Made by a program: the position numbers and the translations under genes. The notes beneath the pieces were generated by a model. That model was not told where the DNA came from, searched no databases, and saw only the letters and a list, made by a program, of their open reading frames with translations. Positions 23,710-30,835 of a DNA stretch of 30,835 bases are shown here, piece by piece (position 1 is the first letter of the stretch; every line of letters starts with the position of its first letter). The DNA is from a virus, in IMG/VR virus record IMGVR_UViG_3300010392_000686, positions 1 through 30,835 of that record; one strand, 5' to 3'.

Positions 23710-24236
23710 TAGCGGATCTCCAGTCGCGCGATCTCGTCCAGGAACGCGGCGCGCGCCGCGGTCGGGCTCCAGGGCGTGATCGCGATGTGGTAGGGCACCG
23801 CGGGCAGATCCAGCGGGGGATCTTGCAGGTACAGAGACTCCGTCGCGAGCATGCGCGCGTCGACCATCTCCACCGCCGGATCGAGATCGTGGGGGATCTG
23901 GAAGCGGCGCCGGACCGCGTCTCGTACGATCCACTCCAGCGCATCCCAGGACGAGCCGAGAGCGCCCTTGACGGGCGTGGGCACGTCCCCCACGTACGCC
24001 TCTTGTGCGTCGTGCAAGAGCCCCTGCACCTGCACGCCGCGCCCGAAGCCCTCGCTCTGGAGCACGCGCGCGACTAGGACAGAGTGCTGCGCCACGCTGT
24101 AGAACTCGCGACAATGGCCGTTGAACCTGCACAGGTTTGATAGCGCGTGCGCGACGTCGGAGACGAGCACGTCCCCCGCCCTCGGCTGGTTCAGGTCAAA
24201 CGCTACTCCGCTCGCGGTCTGTATCCAGTGACTCAT
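23709..24236 (-). CDS. HD-domain phosphohydrolase
   Basis: This 175-residue protein is an HD hydrolase: IAH-like DVAHALSNLCRFNGH at 27-41, the motif H75-D76 with E79 (LLHDAQEA), and D127, the last conserved metal ligand (VEMVDARMLATE). HD enzymes of this size act as phage dNTP phosphohydrolases; the dATPase DatZ of cyanophage S-2L is of the same size and fold. Specificity cannot be told from sequence alone. The start overlaps the Nudix stop (ATGA). Confidence 0.87.
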   Translation of the reverse strand: MSHWIQTASGVAFDLNQPRAGDVLVSDVAHALSNLCRFNGHCREFYSVAQHSVLVARVLQSEGFGRGVQVQGLLHDAQEAYVGDVPTPVKGALGSSWDALEWIVRDAVRRRFQIPHDLDPAVEMVDARMLATESLYLQDPPLDLPAVPYHIAITPWSPTAARAAFLDEIARLEIR

Positions 24237-24649
24237 TCGTAACCCCAGATCTTTCTAGCATCCCGCGCGAGCCGATCATAGATCGCGCGGTGGAAATCGT
24301 ATTGCATAGCCCACGCGCACGAGCGCAGCTCGGAGAGCTGGCGCATGCGCGCGCGCATGTCCGCTTCTCCCGGACCCCAGCGGCGAAAGCTTGGGAAGCG
24401 GGCGCGGTAGGCGGTGACCTGGAACGGAACCGCGCCAGGCACGATCCCCGCCCCGATCTCGTACATCTCTTGCGGGAGCAACCACACGCCGGTCTCCTCC
24501 CCCATCTCGCGCCAGGCCGCGGCGCGAGCGTCTCTGTCCTCGGGCTCGATCTTTCCCCCCGGGAGGCACACACCCCGCTTGGGGTGATCGACCGTCCACC
24601 ACGTCCCCGGGATGTGCCCCGGGACTGCGATCACCACTGCTCGCTTCAT
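24233..24649 (-). CDS. Nudix hydrolase
   Basis: This 138-residue protein contains a Nudix box: GGKIEPEDRDARAAAWREMG followed by EETGV. It is close to G-x5-E-x7-REUxEExGU but with one extra residue before RE and Asp in place of the first Glu. The REMGEETGV catalytic part is intact. Nudix enzymes cleave nucleoside diphosphate derivatives and often clean nucleotide pools. Start ATG 24649 overlaps the polymerase stop (ATGA). Substrate unknown. Confidence 0.85.
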   Translation of the reverse strand: MKRAVVIAVPGHIPGTWWTVDHPKRGVCLPGGKIEPEDRDARAAAWREMGEETGVWLLPQEMYEIGAGIVPGAVPFQVTAYRARFPSFRRWGPGEADMRARMRQLSELRSCAWAMQYDFHRAIYDRLARDARKIWGYE

Positions 24650-26688
24650 GCCGCTGCCCTGATCCTCTCCTCTTCGAACCCGAACGCCCACGAGAGATGG
24701 ATCGGATCGGCTCCCGCGTCAAGCGCTTCTCGGATCTTTTCTGCGGTCTCGGGATGCATCGTACGATCCTCGTACGGGATCAGGCGCCCGGTCTCGTCGT
24801 ACGTCGGCTCCGCGCCCTTGCGCCAGCGGTAGGAGATCGCAGGCTCCGCGGCGGGGGGCGCGTCCGGACACCAGAGCCGGCCCGAGGTCTCCATGATCTC
24901 GACCATGCGCGCGGCGCAGTCGTGCATCGTCGGGATCGGGACTTCCGCGATGTACTCGTCATGTACGAAGTTCCACGGGCGCGCCTCGTTCAGCGGTCCG
25001 CGGTCCGCTCCGTAGAACTCGCGCGTAAGGCTCCAGCCCGCGTGCTTCGCCATGTCCGCGGTATGGCCCTGGAAGTACGAGTTCGCGGCGGACGTGTACC
25101 GCAGATCTCCGCGGAGCCGATCGGACATGAAGTGTCTAAGCGGCTGTCCCGTCTCCAGTAGCGCGTTGATGTGCTGGAAGTAGCCCCCCATCTCGGAATA
25201 GAGGCGGAACCACCACGCCCGCAGCTCCCGCGCCTCATCGTCCGTGAGGATCACGCCGTAGGTCTTGGCTGCGTAGAGGCGGAACTTCTCGACTCCGAGC
25301 CCGCCCGGGAAACCGAAGTTGGCCGCCTTCCCGCCCTGGCGCGCCTCCTTCGCCGCGCGCTTGGCGTCCGGACCGTGCGAGCCCTGTAGCGCCTCCATGG
25401 CCCACTCGTACTCCCACGAGCGCATGTGGGCGCCAAAGTTCATGTGCGCATCGCGGCCCGAGTTCAGGACCGCCCCGAGATCGCTCCCGAGTCCGAGCCA
25501 TGTGCAGACCTGAGAGAGCGAGTGCAGTTCCGCCGCGCGCCAGTCCACGGAGACGAGCACATAGCCCGGGCGTGCCACGTAGCACTCCCGGAGTCCCGGC
25601 TCACGGTTCAAGTTCTGGACTTGATCCCCGAACGACGCAAGCGGCTTTCCGGGCTTTACGTCCCCCATGGAGCTTGATGTTCGTCCCGTGTTCTTGAGCA
25701 CGTCGAAGAACGGCTGGATCGGGATCTCCCCCGCCAGCGCGAGCCGTTCCGCGCGCCGCCGCAACGTTCCAACCGACGTGTAGCGCGCGTAAGCTATCAG
25801 GATCTCGTCCCCCGTAGCAGCGCACGCGTCCGCGTCCAGGGCGGTGTATTTCTCCTCGGCTTCCGCGCGCTCGATCTCGCCTTCGTGGACGCGCCGCCGC
25901 CCCGTTTTCGTCAGCGGGATCGGGAGCCCCGCCGCGCTCCGCTCCAGTCGCATTCGCTCCGAGGCCCGCTTCGTGTTCTTGCTCCCGTCGGATCGTACGA
26001 GCCCCGCGATCTGGAGCCTCGCGCGGACGTCCTCGTGCTCGATCTCGACCTTGCGCGCGAACGCAGCAACCGCCCGGGCGTCGGTGCGCATGCCGCGGCA
26101 GCGCTGGAGATAGAGCGAGAAGCCCGCGCGCGCCTGGCGGTGCTCGTCTCGGAGGCACTCCGCGCGCGCCTCCTGTGCCTCGTACAGCGCGGAGACGTCC
26201 AGGTCCGCCAGAGCATACCGGCGCGCGTCCTCGGGCCAGAGATCGACCGCTAAGCCGTCCAGCTCCGCGTACCGCGTCCGCCACGAGCCCGGACCCTTGC
26301 TCTTGTCCCCCGCCTCGAACATGTGGGGGATCTTGTGGCGCTCTAGGCACGTCATGAGCCCGTGCGCCTGGAAGCGCGCCGCGGTGCCTTGCGCGATCCG
26401 GAGCAGCTTCTCCCGCAGCTCCGTGCACGTGACGCGATCGTCTGTGTAGGCGTCGAGCCAGAGCGGTAGCAGGCGCGGGCGGCTTGCGATCGTGCACGCC
26501 GCGTCGAAGGCGACGTTATGCCCTACGATGCGCGCGCCTCCGAGCAGCGCGCTCTCCAGCCGATCTAGTCCCGCCTCCCGCAGCTCGATCCGGTCTCCGG
26601 TCTCGTCGCGGGACTGGACGCAGACGACGCGGGGCGCCTGGCGCCCGGGCCTGATCGGGTAGGTCTCCGTGTCGAAGAACAGAATCAC
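24646..26688 (-). CDS. Family A DNA polymerase with 3'-5' exonuclease
   Basis: This 680-residue replicative polymerase has an N-terminal proofreading domain with exonuclease motifs D6/E8 (FDTETY), N58...D62 (HNVAFD) and D164 (ADLDVSALYE), then the polymerase domain. Motif A is VDWRAAEL (D382, E387). Motif B has R450, K454 and F458 in GKAANFGFPGG, at the same spacing as the E. coli Pol I O helix, but with Gly at the usual Tyr. Motif C is VHDE (H576, D577, E578). All catalytic residues are present. It lacks a 5' nuclease domain, as phage enzymes do. GTG start overlaps the upstream stop as GTGA. Two TCGTACGA copies lie inside. Confidence 0.95.
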   Translation of the reverse strand: MILFFDTETYPIRPGRQAPRVVCVQSRDETGDRIELREAGLDRLESALLGGARIVGHNVAFDAACTIASRPRLLPLWLDAYTDDRVTCTELREKLLRIAQGTAARFQAHGLMTCLERHKIPHMFEAGDKSKGPGSWRTRYAELDGLAVDLWPEDARRYALADLDVSALYEAQEARAECLRDEHRQARAGFSLYLQRCRGMRTDARAVAAFARKVEIEHEDVRARLQIAGLVRSDGSKNTKRASERMRLERSAAGLPIPLTKTGRRRVHEGEIERAEAEEKYTALDADACAATGDEILIAYARYTSVGTLRRRAERLALAGEIPIQPFFDVLKNTGRTSSSMGDVKPGKPLASFGDQVQNLNREPGLRECYVARPGYVLVSVDWRAAELHSLSQVCTWLGLGSDLGAVLNSGRDAHMNFGAHMRSWEYEWAMEALQGSHGPDAKRAAKEARQGGKAANFGFPGGLGVEKFRLYAAKTYGVILTDDEARELRAWWFRLYSEMGGYFQHINALLETGQPLRHFMSDRLRGDLRYTSAANSYFQGHTADMAKHAGWSLTREFYGADRGPLNEARPWNFVHDEYIAEVPIPTMHDCAARMVEIMETSGRLWCPDAPPAAEPAISYRWRKGAEPTYDETGRLIPYEDRTMHPETAEKIREALDAGADPIHLSWAFGFEEERIRAAA

Positions 26689-27197
26689 CGCGCGACCCCC
26701 CGCCCCTTACGACACGCCTTGCAGTGCGGTTGCCGTCCGTCGCGGTGCGCGCGGCTTCGGTGGTAGGCTTCCAGCGGCTTCGGCTCCGAGCACTTCCCGC
26801 ACACCTTGCGGGCCGCGTCAATCGGATTCTCACGGCTCCATTCGAGCAGGTTCGCGTACCACTCCGCGGCGGACGGGAGATCGTCCGGGTGTCCCGCCTT
26901 GCGCCACCACGCGAGGAACGCGTCCAGGCTCTCCCGGAGCTGCGCCCGGAACGCGGACGCGGTCACGGACGTGGCGGACGAGCCCGGGAGACGACACCGT
27001 CTCTCCGCCGCTGGCCAGTAGTCCCGGGACCCGCACTTGAGGCACTCTTGCGGACTGTCCGAGTCCCCGGGCTCGCTCCAGTCGTGCGTCTCGTGGAGAT
27101 CTAGGGGCTTCTCGGGGTCGTACGATCCAGCGGGATCAGCTTCGGCTCGCTCGATCGATATCGCATGGTTAATTGCGGCGAGATCTGATGTGTCCAC
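26685..27197 (-). CDS. Two-zinc-finger protein, HNH/endonuclease VII-like
   Basis: This 170-residue protein has an N-terminal Cys cluster (C52-x2-C55, then C68) and a C-terminal finger CGKCSEPKPLEAYHRSRAHRDGRQPHCKACRK (C133-x2-C136, C159-x2-C162), common next to HNH and endonuclease VII-like nucleases. The catalytic nuclease core is not obvious, so it may be DNA-binding only. It precedes the polymerase gene in the same coupled unit. Its GTG start is directly adjacent to a structured leader that can occlude the ribosome site. TCGTACGA at 27118-27125 encodes Ser-Tyr-Asp. Confidence 0.78.
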   Translation of the reverse strand: MDTSDLAAINHAISIERAEADPAGSYDPEKPLDLHETHDWSEPGDSDSPQECLKCGSRDYWPAAERRCRLPGSSATSVTASAFRAQLRESLDAFLAWWRKAGHPDDLPSAAEWYANLLEWSRENPIDAARKVCGKCSEPKPLEAYHRSRAHRDGRQPHCKACRKGRGVAR

Positions 27198-27283
27198 GGG
27201 GCGCTCCGTCTGAAAGAGAGCGCCCCGATCCGGCCCGTGAACGTGTGTTGCTTTGTGCGTTCGAGGGGACCGGATCGGGGCGC
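27198..27283 (-). promoter_or_regulatory. Structured leader with two exclusive hairpins over the RBS
   Basis: In the minus-strand RNA a 14-bp perfect stem (27283-27270 with 27233-27220) can form. A second 9-bp stem (27226-27218 with 27206-27198) has an 11-nt loop and contains the Shine-Dalgarno GGAG in its 3' arm, directly before the GTG at 27197. The stems share bases 27220-27226, so only one can exist at a time. If stem 1 forms, the ribosome site is free; if stem 2 forms it is buried. This is the layout of a translational switch. The ligand or protein is unknown. Confidence 0.65.
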
Positions 27284-28008
27284 GGGGTCGTGCTCCTGTT
27301 CTCGTTCAGTCGATCGGCCGGATCTCACCCGCCGCGTTGTAGACGTGCGTTCCGTGGCGCGGGTCCCCCGCCGGGAAGGCGAAGAACCCGTCCGGGATCG
27401 CGGGCGGGGCCGCGGGCGGGGCCGCGGGGGCGGCGGGGGCGGCGGGAGCCGACGCGGCGGAGGCCGCGGGGGTCGGGCTCGCCACGCTCGCGCTCGCGCC
27501 CTGCGCTCGCGCCAGATCGGCGGGATCGACGGGAGCCCAGCTGTGCTTCGTCATGGTCGAGTTCCTGGTCTTGTGCTCCCACGCCTCGGTGCGGAGCAGC
27601 TTCCCCTTGTGCGGGTTGTCCGCCGCGACCGCGGCCTCCATCTTGCTCTCGATCTCGGGGTCCGCGTCGATCTCCTCGGGAGTCATCCCGCAGAGAAGCC
27701 CGATGACAAGCTTCGTCTCCCCCATCCCGATCTTGCCCCACTGTCCGTCGATCTGCGTCGTCCAGGACCCTTCCGCGCCCACGGGCGTGGGCGCGACCCC
27801 GGGCGTCCGCTCGCTCGCGGGAAGCACGGGCGTGGCCTCCATGATGAACCGGAGTCCGTTGTGTCCCTGCTTCACGCTCAAGCGCTCGATCCGGACCGCG
27901 GGATAGATCCCCGCGTTGAAACGGGAACTGTTCCCGCGCGCGCTCGTCTGGCTGGCACCACTGAAAAATCCACTCATGTCCTGTCCTGTTCCTTCCGCCC
28001 CGATCCGG
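27221..28008. repeat. 13-bp CGCCCCGATCCGG element, three copies
   Basis: The 13-mer occurs at 27221-27233, inverted at 27270-27282, and at 27996-28008, thus on both sides of the ssDNA-binding-like gene. The first two form part of the leader stem; the third lies in the 73-bp gap upstream of that gene and is itself part of a GCCCC/GGGGC hairpin. A protein made by the gene or polymerase unit could bind them. Confidence 0.75.
27306..27977 (-). CDS. OB-fold-like ssDNA-binding protein candidate
   Basis: This 223-residue protein starts at ATG 27977 after an AGGACAGGAC ribosome site. Residues 15-150 look like an OB-type domain: RFNAGIYPAVRIERLSVKQG, GLRFIMEATPVL, GSWTTQIDGQW and a LRTEAWEHKTRNSTMTKHSW segment, resembling phage ssDNA-binding proteins found beside polymerases. 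A linker of Ala/Pro repeats (about 161-195) follows, then a short conserved-looking tail ending AAGEIRPID. The linker and C-terminal tip are typical of single-stranded DNA-binding proteins. It lies between the polymerase unit and the helicase, supporting the role. Confidence 0.75.
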   Translation of the reverse strand: MSGFFSGASQTSARGNSSRFNAGIYPAVRIERLSVKQGHNGLRFIMEATPVLPASERTPGVAPTPVGAEGSWTTQIDGQWGKIGMGETKLVIGLLCGMTPEEIDADPEIESKMEAAVAADNPHKGKLLRTEAWEHKTRNSTMTKHSWAPVDPADLARAQGASASVASPTPAASAASAPAAPAAPAAPPAAPPAIPDGFFAFPAGDPRHGTHVYNAAGEIRPID

Positions 28009-28050
28009 GGCTTGCCTGTCCTAGCACTAGCGCCTGAACGGCGCAAGATC

Positions 28051-29787
28051 TTACGTGACCTTGACCCATTGCGGTCCGGTCCTCTCGCGCGTCGTCTCCA
28101 GATCTTCGACGTCCTCCAGGTCCGCGTGACACAGCTTTTGTGCCTGTCCTGTGACGTCCTCCGCATACTCCGAGTCTTCGACCGCGCGCCAGAAACCCTG
28201 GGAATCTTCGACACAGCCGAATAGCACGTCTACGTGAACGGCGCCAGCTTTTTGTCCGTCGCGGTGCGTCCGCCCGAGTAGCTGTTCCCATTTCGCCCCG
28301 TTCGGCGGGACGTCAACGATCAGGTTCCTGTGCCATGCCTGGAGATTGCGCCCCGTGGCGTTCGCCTCGATCGAGACGACCGCCGGCCCGGACGCGGGGG
28401 CGTGCGACTCTAGCACGCGCCCCGTGCTCGCGTCAACCCCCATGTTCCCGTAGTACGGGAGTCCGTGGCGCGCCGCCAGGCGCTCCCCGATCGCGGGGCG
28501 CTCCGTCCAGATCAGGGGCGCGCTCGGTTGCTTGGCTGCCCACGCCGCGATCCAGTCGATCGTACGATCTGAGATCCAGACCGCTTCCGCGTTCGGCTTG
28601 AAGGTGGGCTCGATCGCGAGCCAGTCCGCCAACGTGCGCGCGGCGTGGGGGTAGTCCCCCGCCTCCACCGCGCGCCTGACCTGCAGCTCCGTGTCGAGCT
28701 GGCGCTTGTTGTTCGAGAGGATCTCCCGGCAGAGAGAAGCCCACGCGCGGCGCGCGTCCCGCCAGTCGTCTGGCGGGCGCGGGTTCCATCGCGAGAAGAA
28801 CCCGGACGCCAGCTCCCGCGCGTGCCTCCACATGGCCACGCCGTCCTCGATCGGCCACTCGTCCGGCGTGCTCCAGTCGTTTCGGAGCGTCTCGTACAGG
28901 TCCACGTGATCGGGGTCCAGCTCCACCGCGTGGGAGCGCACGACGAGATCGATCGGGAGCGGCGGATCCTGAGTCGCGACCACGCCCGGGCTCTCCAGCA
29001 TGCGGCGCCGGAAGGCCACTCGGAGCGGCTCCGCGGGCGTGCGTCGAAGGCGCCCGAGAGCGCCCGGGGCAAGGCGCCTGCTCGGATGGACGTTCACGTC
29101 CAGCGCCCGAGACCACTCGTCAAGATCGTTGAACTCTGTGGGGGTCGGGTTGTTCCCGCGGAGAGCCCACGACGAGAGATGCGCGAAGTCTCGGATCGAG
29201 CGCTTCGTGATCGTCCCGCTCATGGCCACGAACGCGCACGAGATCTCGCCCCGGTACGCGCGGCGCATGTAGCGCGCGAGCCGCTTTGTGCAGGCCGCGC
29301 TCCCGTTCTTGAGGTAGTGCGCTTCGTCCGCGATGATGAGGTCCGGCTCGTACTGCTCGATCAGATCCTTTCCCGAGATCCGGGAGAGGGTCTGGTACGA
29401 CTCGACGCGGACGAACGCGGGCAGGATCCAGTGCTTCCGCAGCTCCGTCTTCTCGCGCTCCGTCTTCTCCCGGAGATGCGCGGGAACGAGGACGAGCGGG
29501 CGCTTGACGCCCGGGAGCACGCGCGCCGCTAGCAGAGAGATCAGGGTCTTGCCTCCGCCCACGCGGATCGGGAACAGCCCGCCTTGCCACTGCGCGATCT
29601 CGGAGAGCGCTACGCCCTGGATCGGGCGGAGGCTCATCTGCCCGCGCGGCGTGCGCAGCGCTTGGGTCCAGCGCGCGGCCCACTCCGCCGCGCTCTCGGG
29701 CGTCCAGATCCGGCGCGGGATCGCTTCCACGCGTCGCAGCTCCGACGTGTCTTGTACGGCCCCGCGGCCGGTTCCGAACGCCCCCAT
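28051..29787 (-). CDS. SNF2-like helicase / DNA translocase
   Basis: This 578-residue protein is a superfamily 2 ATPase: Walker A GGGKT (77-81), motif II DEAH (154-157), motif III SGT (190-192), and motif VI QLLGRTHRDGQ (about 502-512). An N-terminal RPIQGVALSEI segment matches the Q-type motif. A helical insertion rich in Arg and Trp (about 310-400) separates the two ATPase lobes. It probably unwinds or remodels DNA during replication. It is a probable partner of the polymerase. TCGTACGA lies at 28560-28567. Confidence 0.92.
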   Translation of the reverse strand: MGAFGTGRGAVQDTSELRRVEAIPRRIWTPESAAEWAARWTQALRTPRGQMSLRPIQGVALSEIAQWQGGLFPIRVGGGKTLISLLAARVLPGVKRPLVLVPAHLREKTEREKTELRKHWILPAFVRVESYQTLSRISGKDLIEQYEPDLIIADEAHYLKNGSAACTKRLARYMRRAYRGEISCAFVAMSGTITKRSIRDFAHLSSWALRGNNPTPTEFNDLDEWSRALDVNVHPSRRLAPGALGRLRRTPAEPLRVAFRRRMLESPGVVATQDPPLPIDLVVRSHAVELDPDHVDLYETLRNDWSTPDEWPIEDGVAMWRHARELASGFFSRWNPRPPDDWRDARRAWASLCREILSNNKRQLDTELQVRRAVEAGDYPHAARTLADWLAIEPTFKPNAEAVWISDRTIDWIAAWAAKQPSAPLIWTERPAIGERLAARHGLPYYGNMGVDASTGRVLESHAPASGPAVVSIEANATGRNLQAWHRNLIVDVPPNGAKWEQLLGRTHRDGQKAGAVHVDVLFGCVEDSQGFWRAVEDSEYAEDVTGQAQKLCHADLEDVEDLETTRERTGPQWVKVT

Positions 29788-29789
29788 GA

Positions 29790-30020
29790 TCAGTCCTCAT
29801 CCTTCACGGACACGCCGATGGTGTTCGAGGCGTAGGGCGCCACCGCGATCGGGCTCATCCCGCGCACGGTGAGAACCCCCGCCGCTCCGAGCCCGCGGAG
29901 CACGCCCGGCTCCTTCGCTTCGATCGAGAGCGCCTCCGAGTCGTGCGGGGTTCCGAGCCAGACCCGATCCCCGGGCTCCATGATCCACTCCACGCCCGTC
30001 GTGGTCTCGACGCGCCTCAT
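29790..30020 (-). CDS. Small acidic protein, unknown
   Basis: This 76-residue protein starts at ATG 30020 with a GAGGGA ribosome site and overlaps the upstream stop (ATGA). It reads MRRVETTTGVEWIMEPGD onwards, a beta-rich small domain with Gly-rich turns, ending VSVKDED. It stops two bases before the helicase start. No family was recognised. Its position suggests a helicase partner, which is only inferred. Confidence 0.72.
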   Translation of the reverse strand: MRRVETTTGVEWIMEPGDRVWLGTPHDSEALSIEAKEPGVLRGLGAAGVLTVRGMSPIAVAPYASNTIGVSVKDED

Positions 30021-30166
30021 CGTCCCTCGCTCTCCACGAGCAGATGGAAAGAGAACAAGCACACGAGCGAGCACGCCACGCCTTCCCAGATCGCCCCGTG
30101 CGACCACGCGGTCATGGCCACGAGCGCGCCCGCAACGGACGCGGCCACGAGAAGGAACGTCCTCAC
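30017..30166 (-). CDS. 49-residue membrane protein, unknown
   Basis: This small gene starts at GTG 30166, overlapping the upstream stop as GTGA, and ends at TGA 30017-30019, overlapping the next start as ATGA. The peptide (MRTFLLVAASVAGALVAM...) has a hydrophobic segment at residues 3-19 and a second at about 27-43, then an acidic end, so one or two membrane spans are likely. Perfect coupling at both ends supports translation. Function is unknown; a small membrane protein in an early replication unit may affect host cell envelope or exclusion. Confidence 0.75.
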   Translation of the reverse strand: MRTFLLVAASVAGALVAMTAWSHGAIWEGVACSLVCLFSFHLLVESEGR

Positions 30167-30835
30167 GAGACGCTCCGGAGCGCGGACGCGATCACCCGGG
30201 CGATGGTCTCGGGCGTGACCCCGCCGTGCGTGAGCGCGGCCAGCGCTGCCTCGTACGTGGCCTCGTACGGGTCGGAGGCGGGCGCCTGCTCGGGCGGGGG
30301 CGCGGCGGGCGCCTGCTCGGGGGCGGGGGTCGCGAGCGTCTCCAGCGCCACGCTACGGAGGCGCTCCAGCCCGAACCGGCAACCCGAATCGACCTTGCCC
30401 TCTTGAAGCAGGTACGCTTTCAGCAGCGCGCGATCCTTCGTGGTCTCCGCGGTCGTACGATCCAGCGCGACGTGCGGCGCGGCGGGCGTGGGCGCGTCCG
30501 CCGGCATCTCGGGGGAGGCCTCGGGAGCCTCGCACGGGTTGATCGGGTCCGCCCCGTCCGCGGCATCGGCGATCGTGCGCGCATCCTTCCCCGCGTTCCG
30601 CAGGTACGCCTGCGCCGCGTTCTCGGGGACGACCACGAAGTGGGGCGCGCCGCTCGACGTCTTGCGGACGGAGAGCGAGGCCGCACCCATGGTCGCGAGC
30701 ACTCCCGCGTCGGGCGTGAACTGGAGCACGTCTCCGAGCTTGATATCCAGCGCGGGCTGGAGTAGCCTCCGAGCGTCGCTCCCGCCCTCGGACGCGGCGG
30801 GGGGCGCTACGGGGGGCGGGGGCGGGGGCGGCGCC
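30163..30835 (-). CDS. Early protein of unknown function (partial)
   Basis: The frame is open to the right edge, so the start lies outside the window. At least 223 residues are present. They show a proline-rich segment (from the window edge), then DIKLGDVLQFTPDAGVLATMGAA, SGAPHFVVVPENAAQAYLRNAG, a Pro/Ala-rich linker, a helical region and a further linker with APEQAPAAPPPEQAP, ending ETIARVIASALRSVS. Linker-separated small domains suggest an adaptor. No family was recognised. TCGTACGA lies at 30453-30460. Confidence 0.75.
   Translation of the reverse strand, partial: APPPPPPPVAPPAASEGGSDARRLLQPALDIKLGDVLQFTPDAGVLATMGAASLSVRKTSSGAPHFVVVPENAAQAYLRNAGKDARTIADAADGADPINPCEAPEASPEMPADAPTPAAPHVALDRTTAETTKDRALLKAYLLQEGKVDSGCRFGLERLRSVALETLATPAPEQAPAAPPPEQAPASDPYEATYEAALAALTHGGVTPETIARVIASALRSVS

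Noticed and set aside
23710-24132. N-terminal extension of the RuvC-like protein to 303 residues
   Set aside because: The extension overlaps the HD-domain gene in another frame and is Arg-rich nonsense. GTG 23709 immediately before the IDPG strand overlaps the HD stop.
27198-27226. 9-bp hairpin as a rho-independent terminator for the ssDNA-binding-like gene
   Set aside because: No T run follows on the minus strand and the stem ends at the next start codon. A ribosome-site switch explains it better.
27978-28214. N-terminal extension of the ssDNA-binding-like protein
   Set aside because: It overlaps the end of the helicase gene and has no ribosome site. ATG 27977 has a good site and a sensible protein start.

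Overview
The window is a contiguous stretch of a tailed-phage genome (free phage or prophage), very GC-rich and almost fully coding. The genes identify a short contractile-tailed phage (myovirus): a MuF/SPP1-gp7-type head protein, a DUF2184-type major capsid protein, a DUF3383 sheath, a DUF3277 tube and a minimal baseplate resembling that of cyanophage Pam3. The host cannot be fixed from the sequence. Two lipoproteins with lipoboxes beside a small membrane protein with a coiled tail look like a spanin-type lysis set, which would suit a high-GC Gram-negative host. No tRNA, rRNA, CRISPR array, integrase or insertion sequence was seen.

Layout. 1-4.6 kb (+): C-terminus of the probable portal, MuF head protein, DUF2213 protease/scaffold, capsid cement and major capsid protein, then head-completion genes. 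4.6-8.5 kb (+): a lectin-fold-like protein, a small basic protein, gp10-like and terminator-like neck proteins, sheath and tube. 8.5-17.4 kb (+): a frameshifted tail-assembly chaperone pair, tape measure, Dit-like protein, plug, hub, spike, gp25-like wedge, baseplate J, accessory structural proteins, DUF2612-like protein and a fibre-like protein. 17.4-19.9 kb (+): membrane proteins, lipoproteins and a TIM-barrel hydrolase-like protein, together a probable lysis cassette. 19.9-30.8 kb (-, except one Bro-N gene): early and replication genes, comprising Dam-type adenine methyltransferase, coiled-coil protein, dATP/dGTP diphosphohydrolase-like protein, RuvC-like nuclease, HD phosphohydrolase, Nudix hydrolase, family A DNA polymerase, zinc-finger/HNH-like protein, OB-fold-like ssDNA-binding candidate, SNF2-like helicase and small proteins. 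Most neighbours overlap as ATGA or GTGA, so translation is probably coupled within long operons.

The most striking signal is not a gene. The 8-bp palindrome TCGTACGA occurs 22 times. It is spread over both arms and used about equally in all three reading phases, although one phase requires GTA and CGA, which look uncommon here. One copy fills the spacer of a promoter. This points to selection on the DNA itself. Other points of interest are a perfect T TTT TTC slippery site, a leader with two mutually exclusive hairpins that can bury a ribosome-binding site, a 53-bp terminator/RBS cassette duplicated after the capsid and tube genes, a recurring GTGCTAGACT box, and a 49-codon membrane-protein gene fitted exactly between its neighbours.
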